A DNA stretch of 64,000 nucleotides from JAKPQD01 sp029572965 (GCA_035374585.1 DAOSPF010000005.1:1-64000), one strand, 5' to 3'. Shown: positions 10,174 through 18,450, numbered from the stretch's first letter. A program made the numbers and translations. Notes: a model not told the origin generated them from the letters alone.

Positions 10174-11025
10174 ATGTGTAGTACTTGTGGCTGTGGCGGT
10201 GCAGAAGAAAAGGGATACCGCATGTACAAACCAGGAGAAGTCCATTCTCACCATCATCATGAAGGCGCTCATCATAGCCATGGGCATACGCATCACCATC
10301 ATGACCACGCTCACAGTCATGACCATGACCACACACACAGCCATAGCCATGACGATCATGAGCACTCCCACCCTTCAATGCCCTCTGTTATCGAGATTGA
10401 AAAAGAAATCCTCGATGTTAATGATAAAATGGCCGAACGCAACAGGGGATATTTTGAAGCTAAAGGTATTATAGCTTTAAACATTGTAAGTTCTCCTGGT
10501 TCAGGAAAAACAAGTCTTTTGGAACGTACCATAAAAGAATGTTCGGCAAAACGTAAATTTTACGTAATCGAAGGCGACCAGCAAACTGACAATGATGCCC
10601 GGCGCATTGCTTCTACAGGAGCCGTTGCCTTACAAATAAACACCGGAAATGCTTGTCATCTGGACGCACCAATGGTACACGATGCCTTGCATGAGTTAAA
10701 ACCTGAAGAAAACAGCATTGTATTTATTGAAAATGTAGGGAACTTAGTTTGTCCGGCCCTTTTCGACCTTGGCGAACAAAACCGGGTGGTTGTATTTAGT
10801 GTCACAGAAGGGGAAGACAAGCCGCTGAAGTACCCAAATATGTTCAATTCGGCCAATATTTGTGTGATAAACAAAACAGACCTGCTTCCATATCTTGATT
10901 TCAAAATAGAGTTGGCCCGAGAAAACGTAAAACAGGTAAACCCCAATGCTACTATTATTGAACTGTCTGTAAAATCAGGAGAAGGAATGCAAGAGTGGTA
11001 TAAATTGTTGAATATTAATGATTAA
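10174..11025 (+). CDS. hypB: Hydrogenase/urease nickel metallochaperone GTPase HypB
   Basis: HypB is a GTPase that delivers nickel to NiFe-hydrogenase precursors with HypA. This copy has the N-terminal high-affinity metal motif (CSTCGCGG, residues 2-9) and then a His-rich store with 24 histidines between residues 24 and 66. The GTPase domain follows, with P-loop SSPGSGKT at 106-113, EGDQQTDNDARR, a metal-binding Cys in TGNACHLD, GNLVCPA, and the G4 motif NKTD. At 283 residues it is full length. No hypA, hypC-F or hydrogenase subunit is nearby, so its partners must lie elsewhere or it may serve as nickel storage. Several antisense and alternate-frame ORFs over the His tract are compositional shadows. 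Confidence 0.95.
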   Translation: MCSTCGCGGAEEKGYRMYKPGEVHSHHHHEGAHHSHGHTHHHHDHAHSHDHDHTHSHSHDDHEHSHPSMPSVIEIEKEILDVNDKMAERNRGYFEAKGIIALNIVSSPGSGKTSLLERTIKECSAKRKFYVIEGDQQTDNDARRIASTGAVALQINTGNACHLDAPMVHDALHELKPEENSIVFIENVGNLVCPALFDLGEQNRVVVFSVTEGEDKPLKYPNMFNSANICVINKTDLLPYLDFKIELARENVKQVNPNATIIELSVKSGEGMQEWYKLLNIND

Positions 11026-11104
11026 TGATTAATGATTAATGAGTTTTCTATTTATTTTTTCGTTGGTAACTAACAATTTAGCATTAATCATTGACAATTT
11101 ATAA
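11026..11104. repeat. ATTAAT-type short repeats downstream of hypB
   Basis: Three tandem copies of TTAATGA follow the hypB stop, and inverted ATTAATCATTGACAATTTATAATTAAC follows before the next gene. The same motif recurs at 11459-11492, so the small gene between them is bracketed by related AT-rich repeats. Comparable ATTAACCATTAAC repeats lie between hisG and hisD. Confidence 0.5.
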
Positions 11105-11458
11105 TTAACTATTACTTTTGGCTGACTTAATAATGCTGGTGATAAGTTTTATTATTTCTGTTGTTTCTTCGCAAATGCTCATAAATTCATGTTCAGTCAA
11201 ATATTGCGTGGCCATTAATAATTCAAGCCAATATAAAGTCTCATTACACTCTTTTTGAGCAATAGCCATTTTATGAACAAAGTCGGCTTTGCTTTCGGCA
11301 TGTTCGGCTTCACGTACCATCGCTCCAACTGCGGTACCGCTGCGCAATAATTGTTTCGAAATTATGAATTCTTTCTTTTCTGTTTGCAAATACTGAAACA
11401 GTCTAACTATCCGAATGGCCAGTTTAAAACTTTTATCTTTTACAATATTTTCTTTCAT
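11105..11458 (-). CDS. Four-helix-bundle protein (S23/IVS family)
   Basis: 117 residues, mostly helical, with the family hallmarks FKLAIRIVRL near the start, LLRSGTAVGAMVREAEHAES in the middle and KECNETLYWLELL towards the end. The family was first found in intervening sequences of 23S rRNA and also occurs as free-standing genes in Bacteroidetes. It forms a pentameric four-helix bundle and may bind nucleic acid, but its role is not established. Here it sits between hypB and maf, flanked on both sides by the same AT-rich short repeat, which suggests the unit was inserted or is mobile. No rRNA is nearby. Confidence 0.85.
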   Translation of the reverse strand: MKENIVKDKSFKLAIRIVRLFQYLQTEKKEFIISKQLLRSGTAVGAMVREAEHAESKADFVHKMAIAQKECNETLYWLELLMATQYLTEHEFMSICEETTEIIKLITSIIKSAKSNS

Positions 11459-11474
11459 ATCCCATTATTAATCA

Positions 11475-12077
11475 TTAACAATTAATCATTAACAAAAACT
11501 TTTCCAGCTCGGTATAAAGCTTTTGAATAGGCAATCCCATGACATTAAAGTACGAACCCTCTATTTTCTCGATACCTACATAGCCTATCCATTCTTGGGC
11601 ACCATAAGCACCAGCTTTATCTGTAGGCATATAATTGGTAGTATAGTAATCTATTTCTTTTGCTGTGAACTCTCTAAAGAAAACCTTTGTAAAATCAGAA
11701 AAACTAACTTGTTTTTTATTCGACAACAAGCATACCCCGGTTATAACAGTATGTTGACGTCCGCTAAGTTTTTGCAGCATATCTTTTGCCTCATCCAGAT
11801 GCTCAGGTTTGCCAAGTATCTTGTTATCCAGAAGTACAATTGTATCTGCTGCAACAATAATCTGGTTGTCCGTAAGCAGATGTTTGAAATATTCAGCTTT
11901 TTCAATAGCCAGAAATTCAGGTACAGCCTCAGGGTTCATTGTATCTGGAAAAGACTCATCAACACCTGATGGTACCATAACTTCAAAATCAAAACCAGCC
12001 TCCCGCATCAGAAAATGGCGACGAGGCGATTGGCTTGCCAGGATTAACCTGTAATTCTTAATATCATGAAGGAGCAT
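11475..12077 (-). CDS. maf: Maf-family nucleoside triphosphate pyrophosphatase
   Basis: Hydrolyses non-canonical or excess dTTP/UTP to the monophosphate. The Maf signature LASQSPRRHFLMREAGF is near residue 14, followed by AADTIVLLD and the C-terminal motif TDKAGAYGAQEWIG leading into KIEGSYFNVMGLP. Length (200 residues) is normal. The choice of dTTP/UTP specificity (YhdE-type) is inferred from the overall pattern. It follows pfkA on the same strand after about 130 bp containing a hairpin repeat. Confidence 0.92.
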   Translation of the reverse strand: MLLHDIKNYRLILASQSPRRHFLMREAGFDFEVMVPSGVDESFPDTMNPEAVPEFLAIEKAEYFKHLLTDNQIIVAADTIVLLDNKILGKPEHLDEAKDMLQKLSGRQHTVITGVCLLSNKKQVSFSDFTKVFFREFTAKEIDYYTTNYMPTDKAGAYGAQEWIGYVGIEKIEGSYFNVMGLPIQKLYTELEKFLLMINC

Positions 12078-12104
12078 AAAAACAAGACCTTAACATTAGT
12101 AGAA

Positions 12105-12150
12105 TAAAACCACCCCTACCCCTCCTTTTAAAGGAGGGGAAATACAGCGT
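12105..12150. repeat. Intergenic hairpin repeat, copy 1
   Basis: A 9-bp inverted repeat (CCCCTCCTT/AAGGAGGGG, 12119-12139) is flanked by AACCACCCCTA on the left and AAATACAGCGTTTT on the right. The same arrangement with degenerate bases occurs at 16087-16132 in the same orientation, so this is a dispersed intergenic repeat. It could also end pfkA transcripts, but lacks a clean T-run. Confidence 0.6.
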
Positions 12151-12208
12151 TTTTCAAAAGAATGCAGAAATAAGAAAATGCCAAATCGTATTAAACATTG
12201 CAGCCTGC

Positions 12209-13528
12209 TTAATCTTTCATACTAACTGGCTGACCTGTGGTTTCGAGAACATTCCACCAAAGCTCACTCTCAAGGTCAATCTTTTTGCGTTTTTCAACAG
12301 CCTTAGGTATTGGCAACAAAGTGAAACAATTGTTCCAGTGGCCTACCACAAAATCTGTTTTTCCGGCCATGGCAGCATGTACAGCATTTTGAGCCAAAAC
12401 ACTGCAAAATTTACTATCAATAGCATTTGCCGCAGCACTGCGGATAATATAACTTGGGTCGATATATTTAATGCTAAAATTCATTCCTTTGGCCTCAAAT
12501 TCTTCAGTTATTTTCTCTTTCAGATATACGCCAATATCCTTGTGCTTAACGTTACCTGAAGCATCAGGGCGCTGGTCGTTATTTTCAAAGAAATATTGGC
12601 CTGCACCTTCAGCAACAACAATCATAGCATGATGACGTTCTTCTAAACGTTTACGCAATACTTTAAGGAATCCGTGAGGCCCGTATAAGTCAAATTCCAT
12701 CTCAGGAACCAACACAAAATTTACTTCTTGTATTGATAATGCGGCATTAGCAGCGATAAAACCCGAATCGCGCCCCATAAGCTTAATAAGAGCTATACCG
12801 TTATAGGCCCCTTCAGCTTCATTGTGGGCATTCATAATTATCTCATTAGCAATAGCTGATGCTGTCTCAAAACCAAAAGATTTATCAATCAGGTTAATAT
12901 CATTATCAATAGTTTTTGGGACACCAGCTACCGAAATTTTCAGGTTACGCTTGGTGATTTCTTCATATATAGCATGAGCGCCACGTAAAGTCCCATCTCC
13001 TCCAATGGTAAACAAGATATTTATGTTTAGCATTTCGAGGGTATCAACAATTTTGCTTACATCCTGGTTGCCACGCGATGAGCCAAGGATTGTCCCGCCT
13101 GAAAGATGAATATTTTCAACCATCTGAGGAGTAAGGTCTATTACATCATGGTTATAATCAGAAATAAAGCCTTCATACCCATACTTTATACCAACTATAC
13201 GTTTTACACCATAACGATAAAACAACTGGTTTACAAGGCTACGGATAACATTGTTGAGCCCGGGGCATAAACCACCACAGGTAACAATAGCAACCTTGGT
13301 TTTAGCAGGTTCAAAAAAAAGAAACTCGCGAGGCCCTGCTTTTTCAAAAGAGATTGGTTCTTCTCCTGTTTCTTTGCAACGTTTAAAATTTTCTAAAGAA
13401 GCATTGTAAAGAACCCGGTCGTCATCATTAACGTAGTCAAATACGCCATCTCCCTTATGATTACTAAGGTGTAACGGTGATTTTACCGTACCTTTTCCCA
13501 GAACTTTTACTTCAAACTCAGCGTTCAT
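12209..13528 (-). CDS. pfkA: ATP-dependent 6-phosphofructokinase, long (plant/trypanosome-like) type
   Basis: Commits fructose 6-phosphate to glycolysis. At 439 residues it belongs to the longer PFK clade. Motifs are VTCGGLCPGLNNVIR near residue 82, the phosphate-donor site GGDGTLRGA, the substrate site PKTIDNDI, and LIKLMGRDSGFIA. In the donor site the position that is Asp in pyrophosphate-dependent enzymes (GGDD) is Gly, which predicts ATP use, while the Lys of PKTIDND is the residue seen in PPi and plant-type ATP enzymes. The gene starts 6 bp after hisIE and is likely co-transcribed with the his operon, an unusual link of glycolysis to histidine synthesis. Confidence 0.92.
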   Translation of the reverse strand: MNAEFEVKVLGKGTVKSPLHLSNHKGDGVFDYVNDDDRVLYNASLENFKRCKETGEEPISFEKAGPREFLFFEPAKTKVAIVTCGGLCPGLNNVIRSLVNQLFYRYGVKRIVGIKYGYEGFISDYNHDVIDLTPQMVENIHLSGGTILGSSRGNQDVSKIVDTLEMLNINILFTIGGDGTLRGAHAIYEEITKRNLKISVAGVPKTIDNDINLIDKSFGFETASAIANEIIMNAHNEAEGAYNGIALIKLMGRDSGFIAANAALSIQEVNFVLVPEMEFDLYGPHGFLKVLRKRLEERHHAMIVVAEGAGQYFFENNDQRPDASGNVKHKDIGVYLKEKITEEFEAKGMNFSIKYIDPSYIIRSAAANAIDSKFCSVLAQNAVHAAMAGKTDFVVGHWNNCFTLLPIPKAVEKRKKIDLESELWWNVLETTGQPVSMKD

Positions 13529-13534
13529 GCGTTT

Positions 13535-14134
13535 TTATTTTTTATGTCTTTTTTCAAGAACTTTAATCACATCTTCAATCCTGTAGTTTTTGGCTGTTAG
13601 CAGCACCAACATGTGAAATACCAAGTCTGCAGCTTCATTAAGGAACAAATCATCGTTTTGATCTTTTGCTTCAATAACCAGCTCTACAGCTTCTTCTCCT
13701 ACTTTTTGAGCTACTTTATTAATACCGGCTTTGAAAAGCTTTGTGGTATAAGAGCCATCAGGCATTTCCTTTTTACGGGTATCAATTAAATCCTGCAAAT
13801 AAGTTAAAAATTTTGCCGCATCAACATTTTTCTCATCAAAACAAGTATCTGCACCGGTATGACAAACAGGACCACGAGGATTAACCTTGATTAACAACGT
13901 ATCGTTATCGCAATCAATGAGCATATCAATTACATCAAGAAAGTTACCACTCTCTTCGCCTTTTGTCCATAACCTTTTGCGGGTACGGCTATAAAAAGTC
14001 ACCAATTTTTCATTTTTTGTTTTTTCGTATGCTTCCTGGTTCATAAACCCAAGCATCAATACCTTTTGAGTATTAGCATCCTGAATTACTGCCGGAATAA
14101 GTCCGTCGAGCTTTGAAAAATCTGGTTTAGTCAT
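13535..14134 (-). CDS. hisI: Bifunctional phosphoribosyl-AMP cyclohydrolase / phosphoribosyl-ATP pyrophosphatase
   Basis: HisIE fusion for histidine steps 2 and 3. The cyclohydrolase half (residues about 1-110) carries LMLGFMNQEA, FYSRTRKRLWTKGEESGN, the metal motif DCDNDTLL and the zinc-binding cysteines of GPVCHTGADTC. The pyrophosphatase half (about 115-199) has LFKAGINKVAQKVGEEAVELVIEA and LFLNEAADLVFHMLVLL. Its start overlaps the end of the DUF4105 gene by 8 bp, which suggests translational coupling. Length (199) is standard for the fusion. Confidence 0.96.
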   Translation of the reverse strand: MTKPDFSKLDGLIPAVIQDANTQKVLMLGFMNQEAYEKTKNEKLVTFYSRTRKRLWTKGEESGNFLDVIDMLIDCDNDTLLIKVNPRGPVCHTGADTCFDEKNVDAAKFLTYLQDLIDTRKKEMPDGSYTTKLFKAGINKVAQKVGEEAVELVIEAKDQNDDLFLNEAADLVFHMLVLLTAKNYRIEDVIKVLEKRHKK

Positions 14135-15296
14135 TTTTTTTTGATTTATTTTTAGTTAAAAATGAATTTGGCATAACAAAGTTATAAAACAATCGGATAG
14201 CAACCGCCAACCCTAAAAGTAAAACTGCCGGGTTAAATTTCTGCGGGAGCAACGGAGACAATGCAATAACACCAATTGCAAGGATGAATATCGCCATGCA
14301 ATAATTCTTTTTCCACTTCATATTTTTGACAAATGGCAGAAAAAAGTTTAGCGGAAAAATCAACAATGCCACCATATTGAAATGGAGCTCAGGATGTGTC
14401 GAGGCTATACTTAACGTAGCAATGAAAATTCCAAGAAAACCTGTTATTAGAAAGAATATCGTATCAAAAAACTTTACTTTAGAAGGGGAAAACTGAATAC
14501 CAAGCGTAATAAGCACAATCAACAACATAGCCATAACAGGGGTAAAAGAAAAACCTTCCGAATCGGCACCTTTAGCAACATATAGTCTTTCAGTAACCGG
14601 TGCAATAAGCTGTTCATCAACCTTAGCCTTTGAAAGTGCATCCATCAGGTTGTTTGGCAAGAACATGGCATCGTAGCCCGACTTTTCATCTGTCATTTTG
14701 CCAAGTACAAGCTCAATGCCAAATCTTTCCCACTTCATATTAAACAGATAAGGCGTAAACAGCATCCGAAAGGTGCTGTCTTTAGCCCTGTTTGCGTTAT
14801 CAAACATGGAATATTCGCCAGTAGCGGCAACAATCACATCGCGTACTTTTGTAGCACAATTATTGGTAAAGAAGCGATACCTGTATGCCCTGTTTTCGGG
14901 CCTGTATGCATCGAGCAAAAGCGACACCAACATTTGCTTGTTTGCTTCAGGCATAACAAGCTTCTGCTCATATACCGAGCGCCTTTCGGCCATACAAGAA
15001 CCCAAAAAGCCCTGAAATTGCTCAATAGACAGTTGGTAATCCAGCACCCCCAAGGCAAATTTCAGATAAAAGTTGGGGGTCCTGAAATCAAATGTACCAT
15101 AATTAAACACAATATCATGGCCATTTTTAAAGTCTTTAACACGAATAGCAGTATGCCCAAAGACCGAATAAAGCTCATTACCAGGAGAAACGGTAAGCAT
15201 GCTCACCTGTAAACTATCGGACAGAACGGCAGCCTTTACCGAAAAAGCAGATACGCTAACCAGCAGTGTTAAAACTATTCTTTTTATAAAATTCAT
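14127..15296 (-). CDS. DUF4105 membrane protein inside the his operon
   Basis: 389 residues with a signal peptide (1-22), an exported DUF4105 domain (about 25-230; motifs YSVFGHTAIRVKD, FNYGTFDF, NNCATKVRD) and five hydrophobic helices between about 250 and 385. The His in GHTAIR and the Cys in NNCATK fit a papain-like or NlpC-like catalytic pair. Related domains occur in lipoprotein intramolecular transacylases (Lnb), so an envelope lipid or acyl-transfer role is possible, but this is inference. It lies between hisF and hisIE, overlapping hisIE by 8 bp, with no obvious link to histidine. Confidence 0.8.
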   Translation of the reverse strand: MNFIKRIVLTLLVSVSAFSVKAAVLSDSLQVSMLTVSPGNELYSVFGHTAIRVKDFKNGHDIVFNYGTFDFRTPNFYLKFALGVLDYQLSIEQFQGFLGSCMAERRSVYEQKLVMPEANKQMLVSLLLDAYRPENRAYRYRFFTNNCATKVRDVIVAATGEYSMFDNANRAKDSTFRMLFTPYLFNMKWERFGIELVLGKMTDEKSGYDAMFLPNNLMDALSKAKVDEQLIAPVTERLYVAKGADSEGFSFTPVMAMLLIVLITLGIQFSPSKVKFFDTIFFLITGFLGIFIATLSIASTHPELHFNMVALLIFPLNFFLPFVKNMKWKKNYCMAIFILAIGVIALSPLLPQKFNPAVLLLGLAVAIRLFYNFVMPNSFLTKNKSKKND

Positions 15297-15309
15297 ATTT
15301 ACAAAGAAA

Positions 15310-16068
15310 TCAAGATAACCGAACTGGAATATTATGCTTGTGTAAATAATTCTTTAAATCAGGAATGGCAATTTCCTTGAAATGAAAAATACTTGCAGCC
15401 AGGCCGGCATCAGCATTACCTTTGGTAAATACATCTACAAAATGATCCATATTGCCAGCTCCACCAGAAGCTATTACAGGAATATTAAGTGATAGGCTTA
15501 ACTGGCTTAACGCTTCACAAGCAAATCCCTGCTTTACGCCATCATGATTCATAGAAGTAAATAATATCTCGCCACATCCACGATCCTGGGCTTCTTTAGC
15601 CCAGGAGAAAAGCTCTTTATCAGTTGGTATGCGGCCTCCATTAAGGAATACAGTCCATTTGCCATCTTCAAACTTAGCATCAATGGCCACAACAACAAAC
15701 TGACTTCCAAAGCCTTTTGCTATCTGGTCAATAAGCTGAGGATTACGTACAGCAGCAGAATTGATAGAAATTTTATCAGCACCGGCAGCCAAAAGCCTTT
15801 CTGCATCAGACATTTCATTAATTCCTCCTCCAACAGTAAAAGGAATATTGAGGTTCTGGGCAATACGTTTTACTAAGTCAGAGAATAATTTGCGCTTTTC
15901 GTGCGATGCAGTAATATCCAAATATACAAGTTCATCTGCTCCCTGACGGCTATATTCAGCCCCTAACTCGACCGGGTCGCCTACATTTCGGATATTTTCA
16001 AAATTAATACCTTTTACAGTCTGACCATCCCTGATATCCAAACATGGTATAATACGTTTTGCCAGCAT
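15310..16068 (-). CDS. hisF: Imidazole glycerol phosphate synthase subunit HisF
   Basis: Cyclase subunit that, with HisH, converts PRFAR plus ammonia to imidazole glycerol phosphate and AICAR. The (beta-alpha)8 barrel shows the first catalytic Asp in RIIPCLDIRDGQTVKG, the second in VVAIDAKFEDGKWTVF, and phosphate motifs VGGGINE and ASGGAGN. Length 252 is typical. It is separated from hisA by 111 bp carrying a hairpin repeat. Confidence 0.97.
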   Translation of the reverse strand: MLAKRIIPCLDIRDGQTVKGINFENIRNVGDPVELGAEYSRQGADELVYLDITASHEKRKLFSDLVKRIAQNLNIPFTVGGGINEMSDAERLLAAGADKISINSAAVRNPQLIDQIAKGFGSQFVVVAIDAKFEDGKWTVFLNGGRIPTDKELFSWAKEAQDRGCGEILFTSMNHDGVKQGFACEALSQLSLSLNIPVIASGGAGNMDHFVDVFTKGNADAGLAASIFHFKEIAIPDLKNYLHKHNIPVRLS

Positions 16069-16086
16069 TCAATGACGTTTTTAATT

Positions 16087-16132
16087 AACCACCTTATCTC
16101 TCCTTAGTAAAGGAGAGAAAATACAACTTTTA
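16087..16132. repeat. Intergenic hairpin repeat, copy 2
   Basis: A 9-bp inverted repeat (TCTCTCCTT/AAGGAGAGA, 16097-16118) flanked by AACCACCTTA and AAATACAACTTTTAG. It aligns with the copy at 12105-12150, with compensating changes in both arms (CCCC/GGGG against TCTC/GAGA), which argues for selection or origin as a stem-loop. Confidence 0.6.
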
Positions 16133-16179
16133 GTGAAGGATCTTATTTCTTTTATCTTTTGCCTTCTCTCTTTTTTCCC

Positions 16180-16917
16180 TTATCCTCTGCTTCCGTGAAC
16201 AATAAAGTTCTCCAGGTCCTCCAGCGTAATACGGCCTTCGTAAAAGGCTTTACCTATAATAATGCCATAAATATGAGCTTTTGAAAGCTCTTCAATCTCA
16301 TGAAGGTAAGTAATACCGCCACTGGCAATAAAACTCATCTCGCGAAACTGGTGCTTCAACCTTTTATATAAATCTATAGAAGTCCCTTGCAACATTCCAT
16401 CTTTGCTTATGTCCGTACAAAGAACATACTGAACGCCTTTTTCCTGGTATTTTGTAAGAAAATCATCCAGCTCAATCTGGGTTATTTCCTGCCATCCGCT
16501 AATGGCAATTTTATCATCAAGAATGTCGGCTCCAAGAATAATGCGTTCCGGGCCATATTTATCAAGCCACGACACAAACAACTCAGGATTTGAAACGGCT
16601 ATACTTCCGATTGTAGCTTGATTTGCCCCACAGTCAAAAACCAGCTCAATATCTTCATTAGTTTTTATACCTCCTCCAAAGTCAACCATCAAGTCAGTTT
16701 TCGAAGCAATACGTTCTAAAACTTTAGCATTGACAACATGTTTAGCTTTAGCTCCATCTAAATCCACCAGGTGCAAATGGGTTATGCCATGATCCTCAAA
16801 CATGCGGGCAACTTCAAGAGGGTCTTCGTTGTAAACCTTTTTTTGAGCATAATCACCTTGAGAAAGGCGAACACACTTCCCTTCAATTAAGTCTATGGCC
16901 GGAATAATATTGGTCAT
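16180..16917 (-). CDS. hisA: ProFAR isomerase HisA
   Basis: 1-(5-phosphoribosyl)-5-[(5-phosphoribosylamino)methylideneamino]imidazole-4-carboxamide isomerase, step 4. The barrel shows the catalytic Asp in NIIPAIDLIEGKCVRLSQGD, the second Asp in LCTDISKDGMLQG, and phosphate-binding VDFGGGIKT and ASGGITYL. Length 245 is normal. The HisF-like first motif (IPAIDL versus IPCLDI) distinguishes it from its paralogue. Confidence 0.97.
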   Translation of the reverse strand: MTNIIPAIDLIEGKCVRLSQGDYAQKKVYNEDPLEVARMFEDHGITHLHLVDLDGAKAKHVVNAKVLERIASKTDLMVDFGGGIKTNEDIELVFDCGANQATIGSIAVSNPELFVSWLDKYGPERIILGADILDDKIAISGWQEITQIELDDFLTKYQEKGVQYVLCTDISKDGMLQGTSIDLYKRLKHQFREMSFIASGGITYLHEIEELSKAHIYGIIIGKAFYEGRITLEDLENFIVHGSRG

Positions 16918-16978
16918 GATATTTAAAAATGAAAAATTTTCGTAAAAATAAGAAATTCAAACAATTAACAAAATGCCT

Positions 16979-17566
16979 TTAAACAACCCGTTCTACAAAG
17001 TTTTTCAATATAGACAATCCTACATCACTGCTTTTTTCGGGATGAAACTGGGTAGCGTAAAAATTTTTATAGTTCAATGCAGCGCTGAAATCGTTGATAT
17101 AATTGGTTTTAGCAATGGTATGTTCTCCAACCTGGGCATAAAAACTGTGGACAAAGTACACATAAGAAGCTTCAGAAAGTCCATATAATAAGGGAGATTT
17201 GAGTTCTGTTATAGTATTCCATCCCATGTGTGGCACTTTCAACTTAGGCTCAAAACGCAACACCTTTTCCTGAAATATTCCCAAGCATGGAGTATCACCT
17301 TCCTCAGAATAGCTGCACATTAGCTGAAGACCAAGACATATACCCAGCACTGGTTGTGTCAAATCTTTAATCAGCAAATCGAGTTTGGCATTTTTCAAAA
17401 ACCTCATGGTTGTTTCGGCCTCTCCTACCCCAGGAAAAATAACCTTGTCCGCTGATTTGATTTTTTCAAAATCATCAGTAACCTCGCATTCAACACCAAG
17501 TCTTTTGAGTGCAAACTCTACAGACATGATGTTTCCAGCATTGTATTTAATAATTGCTACATGCAT
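16979..17566 (-). CDS. hisH: Imidazole glycerol phosphate synthase glutaminase subunit HisH
   Basis: Class I glutamine amidotransferase that feeds ammonia to HisF. The nucleophile Cys lies in VLGICLGLQLMCSYSEE, and the catalytic His-Glu pair is in TQFHPEKSSD near the C-terminus. MGWNTI near residue 118 contacts the HisF interface in this family. 195 residues, normal length. It begins 11 bp after purU. Confidence 0.97.
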   Translation of the reverse strand: MHVAIIKYNAGNIMSVEFALKRLGVECEVTDDFEKIKSADKVIFPGVGEAETTMRFLKNAKLDLLIKDLTQPVLGICLGLQLMCSYSEEGDTPCLGIFQEKVLRFEPKLKVPHMGWNTITELKSPLLYGLSEASYVYFVHSFYAQVGEHTIAKTNYINDFSAALNYKNFYATQFHPEKSSDVGLSILKNFVERVV

Positions 17567-17577
17567 GTAATATTCAA

Positions 17578-18438
17578 TTAATCAAAAACCACAGTTTTGT
17601 TATTATATACAAGTAATTTATGCTGTAAGTGCAATGATATAGCCCTTGACAATACTATTTTTTCCAAATCTTTGCCTTTTTGAATAAAATCATCAATACT
17701 ATCATCATGGCTAACCCGCGTTACATCCTGTTCAATAATAGGGCCTTCATCAAGGCTCGAAGTTACATAATGACTTGTAGCGCCAATAATTTTAACTCCC
17801 CTCTGATAAGCCGAATGATAAGGTTTAGCACCCGGAAACGCAGGCAAAAAGCTGTGATGAATATTAATTATCTTATTAGGAAACTGATTTACAAAGTCTT
17901 CTGAGAGCACCTGCATATATCTTGCAAGTACAACAAGGTGTATATCATGTTTGCGCAATAATTCTATCTCTTTTTCTTCCATTTCCCGTTTATTTTCGGC
18001 TGTAATCGGGAAATAATAAAACGGGATTTGAAAAGCTTCACAAACAGGTTCCAGTTCCTTATGATTACTAATAATCATAGGTATTTCCACATTCCATTCA
18101 TTAGCCTTATACCGGGCCAGGATGTCAAAAAGGCAATGAGACATTTTTGAGACAAAAATGGCCATTTTATGCTTATAACCAGAGAAATACAAACTCCAAT
18201 TCATATTGTACCTTGGTACTATCAGGGTATTGAAATAATCGCCAATTTTATCAGGCGGGATAAGGAATTTCTCAAGTTCCCACTCTATACGCATACAAAA
18301 CATGCCCTGTGAGTGATCTACATGCTGCTCAAGAGTAACAATATTGCCGTTGTTGCTATTTAAAAACTCTGTAACTGTAGCAACAATTCCCTGTTTGTCT
18401 TCACAATGGATTAATAGTATAGCGTTTTGCTTTTTCAC
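17578..18438 (-). CDS. purU: Formyltetrahydrofolate deformylase PurU
   Basis: Hydrolyses 10-formyl-THF to formate and THF. An N-terminal ACT-like domain (AILLIHCEDKQGIVATVTEF) is followed by a formyltransferase fold with NIHHSFLPAFPGAKPYHSAY and GATSHYVTSSLDEGPII, containing the Asn-His-Asp catalytic set. The start codon is GTG; no ATG lies near enough to preserve the ACT strand. It sits between hisB and hisH with gaps of 12 and 11 bp, so it is clearly part of the his operon. The AICAR released by HisF/HisH is formylated with 10-formyl-THF in purine synthesis, which may explain the linkage. Confidence 0.95.
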   Translation of the reverse strand: MKKQNAILLIHCEDKQGIVATVTEFLNSNNGNIVTLEQHVDHSQGMFCMRIEWELEKFLIPPDKIGDYFNTLIVPRYNMNWSLYFSGYKHKMAIFVSKMSHCLFDILARYKANEWNVEIPMIISNHKELEPVCEAFQIPFYYFPITAENKREMEEKEIELLRKHDIHLVVLARYMQVLSEDFVNQFPNKIINIHHSFLPAFPGAKPYHSAYQRGVKIIGATSHYVTSSLDEGPIIEQDVTRVSHDDSIDDFIQKGKDLEKIVLSRAISLHLQHKLLVYNNKTVVFD

Positions 18439-18450
18439 AATATGATAATT

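Noticed and set aside
10088..10474. Several overlapping ORFs on both strands across the His-rich start of hypB
   Set aside because: They arise from the CAT/CAC-rich codons; none has a sensible protein pattern, whereas hypB has all GTPase motifs.
11105..11458. Four-helix-bundle gene as part of a 23S rRNA intervening sequence
   Set aside because: No rRNA sequence flanks it; it is a free-standing member of that family.
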